Assembly: GCA_948759685.1 (NCBI GenBank)
Contig: CAQBGY010000225.1
Coordinates: 345 to 5,777 of the forward strand
Source of the DNA: an uncultured Eubacterium sp.
GTDB lineage: Bacteria; Bacillota_A; Clostridia; Lachnospirales; Lachnospiraceae
DNA: 5,433 nt
Direction: 5' to 3'
In this document: positions 1-5,433 of the stretch, one piece after another
How positions within the stretch are numbered: the first letter of the stretch is position 1
Layout: the number at the start of each line of letters is the position of its first letter
Made by a program: the position numbers and the translations under genes
Notes under the pieces: model-generated
Seen by the model: the letters and a program-made list of their open reading frames with translations, nothing else
What the model was told of the DNA's origin: nothing
The model's database searches: none

Positions 1-34
1 GTGACTGGAGTTCAGACGTGTGCTCTTCCGATCT
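1..34 (+). other. Illumina TruSeq read-2 adapter (sequencing artefact)
   Basis: Bases 1-34 match, from memory, the complete Illumina multiplexing read-2 adapter/primer, ending in the diagnostic GCTCTTCCGATCT at 22-34. It is library-preparation DNA left on a contig end and not part of the genome. The switch at base 35 to AT-rich sequence fits an adapter-insert junction. No gene, promoter or repeat should be called across it, and it means the true upstream neighbour of the regulator gene is missing. Confidence 0.97.
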
Positions 35-89
35 ATATTATAATAAATTTATCAGTCTATTGATTTTATACTTTCCTGACGGCAAAAGT

Positions 90-109
90 TTGAGCGTTTT
101 TTGAGATTT
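90..109 (+). promoter_or_regulatory. Putative response-regulator operator, copy 1
   Basis: This 20-bp sequence, TTGAGCGTTTTTTGAGATTT, is repeated perfectly at 1919-1938. It contains two direct TTGAG half-sites starting at 90 and 101, an 11-bp period of about one helical turn. OmpR/PhoB-family regulators typically bind such tandem repeats as head-to-tail dimers. It starts 64 bp before the ATG of the response regulator, so it would serve autoregulation. That the neighbouring regulator binds it is inferred from position, duplication and geometry. Confidence 0.72.
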
Positions 110-130
110 GGCTGTTACGATAAATATTAT
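101..130 (+). promoter_or_regulatory. Candidate promoter of the two-component operon
   Basis: A -35-like TTGAGA (101-106) overlaps the second operator half-site and is followed after 18 bp by TATTAT (125-130). Transcription would start near 137, giving a short leader that holds the GGAG at 142-145. The overlap of operator and -35 is the arrangement expected for an OmpR-type activator that touches RNA polymerase. TACGAT (116-121) is a weaker alternative -10. Confidence 0.5.
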
Positions 131-141
131 GAATCGCAAAT

Positions 142-145
142 GGAG
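142..145 (+). promoter_or_regulatory. Ribosome binding site of the response regulator
   Basis: GGAG lies 8 bases before the ATG at 154. No other in-frame start with a comparable site is near, so it supports the chosen start. Confidence 0.6.
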
Positions 146-153
146 ATGATAGC

Positions 154-825
154 ATGAAACAAAGGCTTCTTATTGTTGATGATGAACCGGGAATTGTAGA
201 TATGATGGCGAGTTATTTTTCTTCTCAATATGAGGTGTTGACCGCTTATTGCGGAAATGAAGCACTTCAAAAATTAGCAAGACAGCCCGATTTAATCCTG
301 CTCGACATCAATATACCGGACATAGATGGATTGACCCTTTGCCAGAAAATTCGGGAGCTTATTACTTGCCCTATCCTTTTTTTGACAGCAAGGATTGAAT
401 CTGCCGATAAAATCATGGGTTTTCAGGCAGGGGCAGATGATTATATCATTAAGCCTTTTGATTTGGACGAATTAGGGGCAAGAGTTGCCGCACATCTGAG
501 GAGGGAGCAGCGACACCGGAATAAAGCTACAATTCGCTTCTTTGGTGAACTGGCGATTGACTATTCAGCCCGAACTGTCACAGTCGCAGGTGAATCTGTT
601 GCTTTATCAAAAAGGGAATTTGATATTGTGGAGTTGCTTTCGCTGAATGCCGGACAGGTATTTGACCGGGAACGGATTTATGAAACGGTGTGGGGGCTTG
701 ACGGTGAGGGTAACAGTGATACTGTCATGGAACATATCAGAAAAATACGGGCGAAGCTGGCTGGCTGTACTCTCCACAGTTATATTGATACAGTTTGGGG
801 GTGTGGTTATCGTTGGAACGTCTGA
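154..825 (+). CDS. OmpR/PhoB-family DNA-binding response regulator
   Basis: A 223-residue response regulator of normal family length. The receiver domain (about residues 3-117) has the acidic pair D9/D10 in IVDDEPG, the phospho-acceptor D51 in LLDINIPDIDG, the switch threonine T78 in FLTAR and the conserved lysine K100 in IIKPF. All phosphorylation residues are therefore present. The C-terminal part (about 127-223) is an OmpR-type winged helix: LSKREFDIVELL, a recognition-helix region around NSDTVMEHIRKIRAKL, and the wing ending VWGCGYRW. It should act in the cytoplasm, phosphorylated by the histidine kinase whose gene overlaps its end. A GGAG precedes the ATG. Its likely targets are the two identical 20-bp sites at 90-109 and 1919-1938, giving autoregulation and control of the ABC transporter. 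The family and domains are clear from sequence; the targets and the stimulus are inferred. A VanR/VncR-like name would be only a loose analogy, so no symbol is given. Confidence 0.96.
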   Translation: MKQRLLIVDDEPGIVDMMASYFSSQYEVLTAYCGNEALQKLARQPDLILLDINIPDIDGLTLCQKIRELITCPILFLTARIESADKIMGFQAGADDYIIKPFDLDELGARVAAHLRREQRHRNKATIRFFGELAIDYSARTVTVAGESVALSKREFDIVELLSLNAGQVFDRERIYETVWGLDGEGNSDTVMEHIRKIRAKLAGCTLHSYIDTVWGCGYRWNV

Positions 826-1922
826 AAAATATGGAATTAAAGAGAACTTTTCTCGTTCTGTCTGCTTTCTGTGTCTTGGTGGCGCTCCTGCTGTTAGGCT
901 TAGTCTTTATGATATGCAATTCAATCAGCAGCTTCTTTCCTTCTGGTGGAATAGAAATTTTAGCAGACGGTTCCATCGTTAAACTGGAGGCACCCACGGA
1001 GGCACAGCAAAATATATTGTCCATGCTTGGTATCATTCAGATTGTGTCCTGCATTGCTCTCCCTATGGGTGGGCTGACTCTATCTGGCGTATTATACTAT
1101 CATATCAAATTAAAGCAGCCGATTTCCACGTTGCGGAATGGGATTTCACGGATTCAGAACCATGACCTTGACTTTTCTATGCCTGTCCATTTTGATGATG
1201 AATTGGGGCAGCTCTGCGCCGCCTTTGATACTATGCGTGAAGAACTTCTGAAATCGAATCAGGAACTATGGCGGCAGGCAGAGGAACGCAAAAGGCTAAA
1301 TGCCGCCTTTTCCCATGACTTACGCAATCCAATTACGGTTTTAAAGGGGACTGTAAAATTGCTGCGGCAGGGCACAGCAGATGAACAAGCTATTGACAGA
1401 TTGGAAAACTACACATTACGGATTGAACAGTACGTAGAAGCTATGAGTAGCATCCAGCGATTAGGACAAATGCCGGTGAGGATAAGTGAGTGTTCCTATT
1501 CTCTGCTACATTCTGAATTAGAGGAAACAGCTAAAATTTTTGCAGGAGCATTAGAACTGTCCGTGTCCGCACCTGATAAGGGGACGATACTATTAGATCA
1601 TGGAATGGTTTTAACTGTTGCAGAAAATCTGATTGGAAATGCAGCCCGGTTTGCAAAAAGTAAAATCACAATTCTTGTGGAGCAGAAAAGGAACTTTTTG
1701 CATCTATCAGTTACAGATGATGGCCCAGGTTATCCAGTGGAGTTAATACAGAGCGGCCCGAAACCGTTTGGAAAAATGAAAGAAGATTCCGCACACTTTG
1801 GCATGGGGTTATACAGCAGTCAGATACTATGTCTGAAACATGGAGGAACGCTTACACTAGAAAACAAAAAAGGTTATGGTGCAACGGCTGTTGCTTCTTT
1901 TCAAATAAATCAGAAACCTTGA
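813..1922 (+). CDS. Membrane sensor histidine kinase (HAMP, HisKA, HATPase)
   Basis: Partner kinase of the preceding regulator, 369 residues from the proposed TTG start. In order it has TM1 (about 12-36), a short outside loop of about 30 residues, TM2 (about 70-97), a HAMP-like linker (about 98-148), a dimerisation helix with the H-box FSHDLRNP (phospho-acceptor H168), and an ATPase domain. The ATPase shows an N-box (N272, N276 in NLIGNAARF), G1 DDGPG (302-306), an F-box-like KPFGK and G2 GMGL (330-333). All catalytic boxes are intact. The outside loop is too small for a classical ligand-binding domain, so the signal may be sensed in the membrane or through the transporter (inference). The start is uncertain. 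TTG at 813 gives MERLKNM, a beginning I associate with related kinases, and overlaps the regulator gene by 13 bp, with the G-rich run 797-803 as possible binding site. ATG at 831 (363 residues) and TTG at 795 (375 residues) are alternatives. The stop codon lies inside the second operator copy. Confidence 0.93.
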   Translation: MERLKNMELKRTFLVLSAFCVLVALLLLGLVFMICNSISSFFPSGGIEILADGSIVKLEAPTEAQQNILSMLGIIQIVSCIALPMGGLTLSGVLYYHIKLKQPISTLRNGISRIQNHDLDFSMPVHFDDELGQLCAAFDTMREELLKSNQELWRQAEERKRLNAAFSHDLRNPITVLKGTVKLLRQGTADEQAIDRLENYTLRIEQYVEAMSSIQRLGQMPVRISECSYSLLHSELEETAKIFAGALELSVSAPDKGTILLDHGMVLTVAENLIGNAARFAKSKITILVEQKRNFLHLSVTDDGPGYPVELIQSGPKPFGKMKEDSAHFGMGLYSSQILCLKHGGTLTLENKKGYGATAVASFQINQKP

Positions 1923-1938
1923 GCGTTTTTTGAGATTT
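1919..1938 (+). promoter_or_regulatory. Putative response-regulator operator, copy 2
   Basis: A perfect second copy of the 20-bp sequence at 90-109, with TTGAG half-sites starting at 1919 and 1930. It begins 65 bp before the ATPase ATG, against 64 bp for copy 1 and the regulator ATG. The sequence around the two copies is not otherwise conserved, which argues for selection on the site and against a recent large duplication. The first half-site overlaps the kinase TGA stop (1920-1922). It is the likely site through which the regulator controls the transporter genes. Confidence 0.75.
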
Positions 1939-1960
1939 ATGTTTTACACTCTCCTTATAT
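1930..1960 (+). promoter_or_regulatory. Candidate internal promoter of the ABC transporter operon
   Basis: TTGAGA (1930-1935) overlaps the second operator half-site. The best -10-like sequence is TTATAT (1955-1960), 19 bp away, and sits within one base of the position of the TATTAT box in the upstream copy. The long spacer and imperfect boxes suggest a promoter that needs an activator. The start would fall near 1967, at the 3' arm of the hairpin at 1946-1978, so the RNA would begin almost at the ribosome binding site. Confidence 0.48.
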
Positions 1961-1983
1961 CACGGATAAGGAGAGTGTTTTTT
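1946..1983 (+). terminator. Terminator-like hairpin that contains the ATPase ribosome binding site
   Basis: ACACTCTCCTTAT (1946-1958) and ATAAGGAGAGTGT (1966-1978) pair perfectly over 13 bp with a 7-base loop. A run of six Ts (1978-1983) follows and directly abuts the ATG at 1984. This is the form of an intrinsic terminator on the + strand. The 3' arm also carries AAGGAG (1968-1973), 10 bases before the ATG, which is the only good binding site for the ATPase gene. The structure could thus stop read-through from the kinase gene, block translation of read-through RNA, or both. The hairpin is seen directly; its regulatory effect is inferred. Confidence 0.78.
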
Positions 1984-2658
1984 ATGAATATTGAAGCAAA
2001 AGAATTATCGAAAATTTACGGCAGCGGCGAGAACCGTGTTGTTGCGTTGGATAAAGTCAACCTTGAAATTGCATCCAGCGACTTTATCTCTATTATGGGG
2101 CCGTCTGGCAGCGGTAAAAGCACCTTGCTCCATTTGCTGTCAGGGCTGGATAAGCCGACTTCCGGCAGTCTGACATACGATGGGAAAGACATCTATCGTT
2201 TCAATGACAAAGAATTGTCCGCATTTCGCCGTCAGCGCATCGGATTTATCTTTCAGCAATTCAATCTTCTCCCTGTGCTGACCGCAAAAGAAAACATCAT
2301 TATGCCTCTGCTTTTGGACAAAAAACAGCCGGACGAAGCATATCTGAATCAGCTTACGGATTTGTTAGGCATCCGTGAACGGATGACCCATTTGCCCCAT
2401 GAACTTTCCGGCGGTCAGCAACAGCGTGTAGCGATTGCACGCGCCCTGATTGCAAAGCCGGATATCATTTTTGCTGATGAACCGACAGGAAATCTGGACA
2501 GCAAAAGCGGAGGTGAGGTTATGGAAATGCTTCAAAGCGTATGGAAAAAGATGGGCAAAACACTGGTTATCATCACTCACGACAGCCGCATTGCAAGAAT
2601 GGCAGACCGGCAATTTGTAATTGTGGACGGTGTTCTTTCGGAGGTGACAGCAAGATGA
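1984..2658 (+). CDS. ABC transporter ATP-binding protein, MacB/LolD/FtsE-like family
   Basis: A 224-residue ATPase, the usual length for the family that works with FtsX-type permeases. It has Walker [10 protein letters not shown] (39-47, K45), a Q-loop at FQQFNLLP (Q91/Q92), signature LSGGQQQR (141-148), Walker B IIFADE (161-166, catalytic E166) followed by PTGNLD, and the switch histidine H199 in ITHD. The start is ATG 1984, with AAGGAG at 1968-1973. The frame stays open back to 1930, but that extension would be encoded by the operator and hairpin and has no conserved ATPase sequence, so it is rejected. It should form a dimer on the inner face of the membrane and drive the permease encoded next, whose ATG overlaps its stop. 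Its own promoter and operator sit in the 60 bp upstream. In Firmicutes such pairs often handle antimicrobial peptides or lipid-linked substrates by a mechanotransmission-type mechanism; the substrate here is unknown. Confidence 0.96.
   Translation: MNIEAKELSKIYGSGENRVVALDKVNLEIASSDFISIMGPSGSGKSTLLHLLSGLDKPTSGSLTYDGKDIYRFNDKELSAFRRQRIGFIFQQFNLLPVLTAKENIIMPLLLDKKQPDEAYLNQLTDLLGIRERMTHLPHELSGGQQQRVAIARALIAKPDIIFADEPTGNLDSKSGGEVMEMLQSVWKKMGKTLVIITHDSRIARMADRQFVIVDGVLSEVTAR
2640..2646 (+). promoter_or_regulatory. Ribosome binding site of the permease
   Basis: GGAGGTG, a near-consensus site inside the end of the ATPase gene, 8 bases before the ATG at 2655. It decides the permease start: the same frame is open back to 2541, but that upstream part lies wholly within the ATPase gene. 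Confidence 0.85.
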
Positions 2659-5135
2659 AATCTTATTTAGCTCTCGCATGGAAAGAACTAAAAGCCCAGA
2701 AAATCACGGCAATCCTGATCTTGGTTGCGGTTATCATGTCCACGATTATGACAACAGTGGTCGGCCAGTCTATTGGTATATTACAATCTATGCGTACCCA
2801 GCAGGCGGCGGGTCTGAACGGAAATCGTTATGTAACCTTCCATCAGCTTGACAAGGAACAGGCACAAAGGCTGCATGAAGATGCTCGCCTATATGATGTA
2901 GGTGATACGGTCTTTATAGGCAGCACACCGCTAAGCAACAGTAGTTTGTCTTTATATCTCTGGGAATATCACGATAACGCATTATCTATGTACCCGGCAA
3001 TCGGAAACGTAAAAGAGGGACGATTACCAGAAACAGCGAATGAGATTGCCTTGTCGGAAGATGCGCTTCAATATCTTGGATTGGACGCTGTAATTGGTGA
3101 TACCGTTTCTTTGGATTTGCGTGTGTCTGTTATGGATGGATCACTGCCTGAGTTAGAATATTCTGCTGATTTTGTATTGACGGGCATTTTGGAAAGCAGT
3201 TATATCGGTTACGCATCGGGTACAGTTAAGGGGATTGTTGGAGAGGGAACCGCAGAAAAACTGTTGCCAGAAGAATATCTGCTTTATTCCACAGATTTTA
3301 AGACTTATGACAAGCAGAATTTTCAAAGTATTATTTATGCTCTCGCAGAGGATCTGAATGTGGGTGAACGGTATATCCAGTATAACTGGGTCTTGCTTGA
3401 CGCTATCGGCATTTCCTATGATGAAGCGGCAGACAGTGATACCGGCACAGGATTTTCATTTATGGCTATGGCGTGCATTTTAGTGGGTGTGCTGGTCTTG
3501 CTGGCGGCTGGACTGGTAATCTACAACATTCTGAAAATCTCTATCACAAAACGTATTAAAGAATACGGAACACTTCGTGCGATTGGTGGAGAAAAAGGGC
3601 AAATCTATCGTTTGGTTTCCTTGCAGCTTTTGATTCTCTGTGGAGCCGGTATTCCTATCGGATTGCTACTCGGCACATTGTCGGCAAAAGGTGTTTTGAT
3701 TGCAGCCACGGGGCTTCTTAACCCCGATCTATTTATGACAAATAGTGTTTCCGAATTGAACTCTGCAATCAACACCGCCAGTACAGTAAAATTGCCTATG
3801 CTCTTTGCAAGTATTGCGGTCACACTTCTATTTGCTCTGCTGGCTGCCTTTCCTGCTGCCCGGTACGCATCCCATGTATCTCCGACGGTTGCTATGTCAG
3901 GGCAGGCTGTAAAGATCAAGCGCAAGGTAAAAAGGAACCGCAAAATCCGCAACTTTGAATCCTATTATGCAAGGCTCAACCTGAAACGTGGGTGCGGAAG
4001 AACAATAGTTACCATTCTATCGTTGGTTATGAGTATTACCGTATTTGTTGCCTTGCAGAGCTTTACGGGGTTGCTTGATGCCAGCAGCTCCGTTCAGGAT
4101 ATGTATTTCAGCGATTATGCAGTTACAAACGAAACCGTCGGCATCCCATCAGAAGCCGTAAAAACATTAACGGAAAATGACGCAGTAGAAAGTGTTTCCA
4201 CTACACGGCTTTCTGTATTTATGCCAGGTGCCGGTGATATACTGCCCTTTGAAACTGATCTTTCCGTACAGAGCCATGAAACCTTGCAGCTTGTAAATGT
4301 GGATGAAGCACAATTACAAATCTATGCTCCTAACTTGTCTGCTCAGGATAAACAGGCTTTGAAAGATGGAACAGGCTGCCTTGTAAAAAATCCCATTGCC
4401 TTTTCTTATGGAGATACAACTGTTCAGCAGACTGATCTTACCGTAGGTGATACCATTCAACTGGGAGACAGAACACTTCGTGTATTAGGATTGATCGATA
4501 CAGCAATCACAATCAATAATGATGGCTTTACGAATGGTGTTCAACTCATCGTGAATGACGAAATATACTGTTTACTGCTCGGAAACGACAGTTATTCAGA
4601 AGTCTATCCTACATTACAGGATAACGCCGATACAGATACCTTTGAAAGCTGGTTGGATAGCTGGTGCAGCAATTATCCAGGAACACATTGGCTTTCCTAT
4701 CTCCAAAGCAGCAATGAGATGATAGAAAGCTTTGCACAGATCAAAATGCTGTGCTGGGTGCTTATCATCTTTATCGGTATCATTGGCATCCTGAACATCA
4801 TCAATACCGTTTACAGCAATATTCATACTCGTGTCGGTGAAATCGGGATGCAGCGGGCTATTGGAATGAGTGCCGCAAGCCTTTATAAAACATTTCTGTG
4901 GGAGGGCGCTTATTACGGTATCATTGCGTCAGTGATTGGAATGGTGTTTGGCTATGTCTGCTGTATCTTTGTCGGAGCAGCACAGACCGATGCTTTACAG
5001 CTTGTCGCTGTTCCGGTTATGGCGATTGTGGAAGCTGCGATTATTTCTATTGTGGCCTGCCTGCTTGCAACGGCAATTCCTCTGCGTTCTATTGCAAGAA
5101 TGAGCATTGTGGATTCTATTGAGACTGTTGAATAA
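2655..5135 (+). CDS. ABC transporter permease with two FtsX domains
   Basis: An 826-residue membrane protein whose ATG overlaps the ATPase TGA (ATGA, 4 bp), so the two are translationally coupled. It looks like two four-helix halves joined. Half one: TM1 (about 17-39), an outside domain (about 45-265), then TM2-4 (about 268-292, 319-345, 380-405). Half two: TM5 (about 449-470), an outside domain (about 475-690), then TM6-8 (about 697-721, 751-775, 785-810). The duplication is visible at matched points: LAWKELKAQKITAIL (7-21) with ARLNLKRGCGRTIVTIL (439-455), and IKEYGTLRAIGG (301-312) with VGEIGMQRAIGM (727-738); the latter is the FtsX cytoplasmic loop that contacts the ATPase. A basic linker (420-432) joins the halves. 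With 4+4 helices and two outside domains it differs from BceB-type permeases, which have about ten helices and one large outside domain. It probably works with the ATPase to move or sense an envelope-active compound; the substrate is not evident. No frameshift is seen. Confidence 0.95.
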   Translation: MKSYLALAWKELKAQKITAILILVAVIMSTIMTTVVGQSIGILQSMRTQQAAGLNGNRYVTFHQLDKEQAQRLHEDARLYDVGDTVFIGSTPLSNSSLSLYLWEYHDNALSMYPAIGNVKEGRLPETANEIALSEDALQYLGLDAVIGDTVSLDLRVSVMDGSLPELEYSADFVLTGILESSYIGYASGTVKGIVGEGTAEKLLPEEYLLYSTDFKTYDKQNFQSIIYALAEDLNVGERYIQYNWVLLDAIGISYDEAADSDTGTGFSFMAMACILVGVLVLLAAGLVIYNILKISITKRIKEYGTLRAIGGEKGQIYRLVSLQLLILCGAGIPIGLLLGTLSAKGVLIAATGLLNPDLFMTNSVSELNSAINTASTVKLPMLFASIAVTLLFALLAAFPAARYASHVSPTVAMSGQAVKIKRKVKRNRKIRNFESYYARLNLKRGCGRTIVTILSLVMSITVFVALQSFTGLLDASSSVQDMYFSDYAVTNETVGIPSEAVKTLTENDAVESVSTTRLSVFMPGAGDILPFETDLSVQSHETLQLVNVDEAQLQIYAPNLSAQDKQALKDGTGCLVKNPIAFSYGDTTVQQTDLTVGDTIQLGDRTLRVLGLIDTAITINNDGFTNGVQLIVNDEIYCLLLGNDSYSEVYPTLQDNADTDTFESWLDSWCSNYPGTHWLSYLQSSNEMIESFAQIKMLCWVLIIFIGIIGILNIINTVYSNIHTRVGEIGMQRAIGMSAASLYKTFLWEGAYYGIIASVIGMVFGYVCCIFVGAAQTDALQLVAVPVMAIVEAAIISIVACLLATAIPLRSIARMSIVDSIETVE

Positions 5136-5158
5136 TTTCAAAAACGACAATTAAAACA

Positions 5159-5215
5159 AGAAATCCCACATAAAGCAAACCTTGTTGCTTATGGGGGATT
5201 TCTGTATGTTCTTTT
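5159..5215 (+). terminator. Probable terminator after the transporter operon
   Basis: It begins 23 bases after the permease stop. AGAAATCCC (5159-5167) pairs with GGGATTTCT (5195-5203), and CATAAAGCAA (5169-5178, one bulged A) pairs with TTGCTTATG (5185-5193), with an A/G mismatch between the two segments and a 6-base loop. The tail GTATGTTCTTTT is only partly T-rich, so termination may be incomplete. The position, at the end of the operon and before a gene of different composition, supports the call. Confidence 0.68.
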
Positions 5216-5294
5216 GGGGTGTGCTAAGTCCCGTATAAGCGTGGTGTTGTTATGTTTGGTGTAGTATCTTTAACTTTGGGAAACTCCGTTATCT

Positions 5295-5320
5295 CATTGC
5301 GGTAAGGCTCTTGCCGCATG
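5295..5320. repeat. Inverted repeat (hairpin) in the spacer before the lipoprotein gene
   Basis: GCGGTAAG (5299-5306) and CTTGCCGC (5310-5317) pair through a 3-base loop with one G-T wobble. CAT (5295-5297) and ATG (5318-5320) extend the stem past one bulged T. No T-run follows on either strand, so it is not a classical terminator. It could be an RNA structure in the lipoprotein leader, a protein-binding palindrome or a piece of a dispersed repeat. The remaining spacer, 5216-5294 and 5321-5340, shows no convincing gene; the latter is an A/T-rich stretch before the ribosome binding site. No good promoter is recognised. Confidence 0.5.
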
Positions 5321-5340
5321 AAATAAAAAATTTTTGAAAA

Positions 5341-5347
5341 AAAGGAG
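5341..5347 (+). promoter_or_regulatory. Ribosome binding site of the lipoprotein gene
   Basis: AAAGGAG is 9 bases before the ATG at 5357. This spacing and the signal peptide that follows together fix the start. Confidence 0.85.
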
Positions 5348-5356
5348 TAATCCACG

Positions 5357-5433
5357 ATGAAACTGAGAAAAGCTCTGTCCCTGGCTCTTACGGGCGCCCT
5401 GTGTGTGGGTCTGCTGGCCGGCTGCGGCGGCAA
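5357..5433 (+). CDS. Lipoprotein, N-terminal fragment (cut by window end)
   Basis: Only the first 25 codons are present. They encode a typical lipoprotein signal peptide: a basic start MKLRK, a hydrophobic stretch (about residues 6-19), and the lipobox LAGC (20-23), with C23 the predicted lipidated cysteine, followed by glycines. The product should be secreted and anchored to the outer face of the membrane. Many Clostridia proteins with this start are substrate-binding proteins of ABC importers, but nothing of the mature domain is visible, so the function stays open. The fragment is about 62% GC (48 of 77 bases), with many CTG, GGC and GCC codons, unlike the AT-richer transporter genes upstream. 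It has its own ribosome binding site and lies beyond a terminator-like hairpin, so it is probably a separate transcription unit. Confidence 0.88.
   Translation, partial: MKLRKALSLALTGALCVGLLAGCGG

Noticed and set aside
44..53. Palindrome ATAAATTTAT upstream of the first operator
   Set aside because: Short A/T palindromes are expected by chance in this AT-rich stretch, and no second copy occurs at the transporter promoter.
1930..1983. N-terminal extension of the ATPase to a TTG at 1930
   Set aside because: It would be encoded by the operator, promoter and hairpin, has no ribosome binding site and no ATPase similarity; ATG 1984 has AAGGAG and gives the normal family length.
2541..2654. N-terminal extension of the permease by 38 residues
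   Set aside because: It lies wholly inside the ATPase gene in another frame; GGAGGTG before ATG 2655 and the ATGA overlap fix the real start.
3605..3952. Antisense open frame of 115 codons inside the permease
   Set aside because: It is a shadow of the permease frame with no start signal; the + strand there encodes clear membrane helices and FtsX motifs.
5118..5132. Third TTGAG-like pair near the permease stop
   Set aside because: TTGAG and TTGAA are spaced 9 bp instead of 11, lie in coding sequence and match the 20-bp site poorly.
5252..5305. 17-codon plus-strand peptide in the spacer, possible leader peptide
   Set aside because: No ribosome binding site precedes it, and no attenuation structure with a T-run follows.
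5224..5433. Minus-strand frame of 69 codons over the lipoprotein start and spacer
   Set aside because: It runs antisense through a clear signal peptide, its ATG has no ribosome binding site and its composition is not protein-like; the inner 31-codon part also lacks a start signal.

Overview
The window looks like one end of a Firmicutes (Clostridia-type, probably gut) contig. The protein families, the AGGAG-type ribosome binding sites and the style of the lipoprotein signal peptide point to low-to-mid GC Clostridia, possibly Oscillospiraceae/Ruminococcaceae; species is not determinable by eye. The first 34 bases are not biological: they match the Illumina TruSeq read-2 adapter, so the genomic insert starts at about base 35.

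Layout, all on the + strand: a short regulatory region (35-153); an OmpR-family response regulator (154-825); a membrane histidine kinase overlapping it (813-1922, non-ATG start proposed); a compact control region (1919-1983); a MacB/LolD-type ABC ATPase (1984-2658); an 826-residue duplicated FtsX-type permease joined to it by an ATGA overlap (2655-5135); a terminator-like stem-loop (5159-5215); an unexplained AT-rich spacer with a second hairpin (5295-5320); and the first 25 codons of a lipoprotein (5357-5433), cut by the window end. The lipoprotein start is about 62% GC, visibly richer than the preceding genes, so a composition boundary lies in the spacer.

The four complete genes form a sensor-regulator-transporter module. 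Such two-component/FtsX-type ABC modules in Firmicutes often respond to cell-envelope stress or antimicrobial peptides; that role is inferred here from family and context. The most informative part is the control DNA. A perfect 20-bp sequence, TTGAGCGTTTTTTGAGATTT, occurs twice: 64 bp before the regulator start codon and 65 bp before the ATPase start codon. Each copy holds two TTGAG half-sites 11 bp apart, the usual tandem arrangement for an OmpR-type dimer. Each is followed at matching distance by a -10-like sequence. This suggests that the regulator controls both its own operon and the transporter operon.

Between kinase and transporter, a perfect 13-bp hairpin followed by six Ts runs directly into the ATPase ATG, and its 3' arm contains the ATPase ribosome binding site. 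Read-through RNA would form the hairpin, terminating or masking the binding site. RNA started at the proposed internal promoter would begin near the 3' arm and escape it. This would insulate transporter expression from the upstream transcript.
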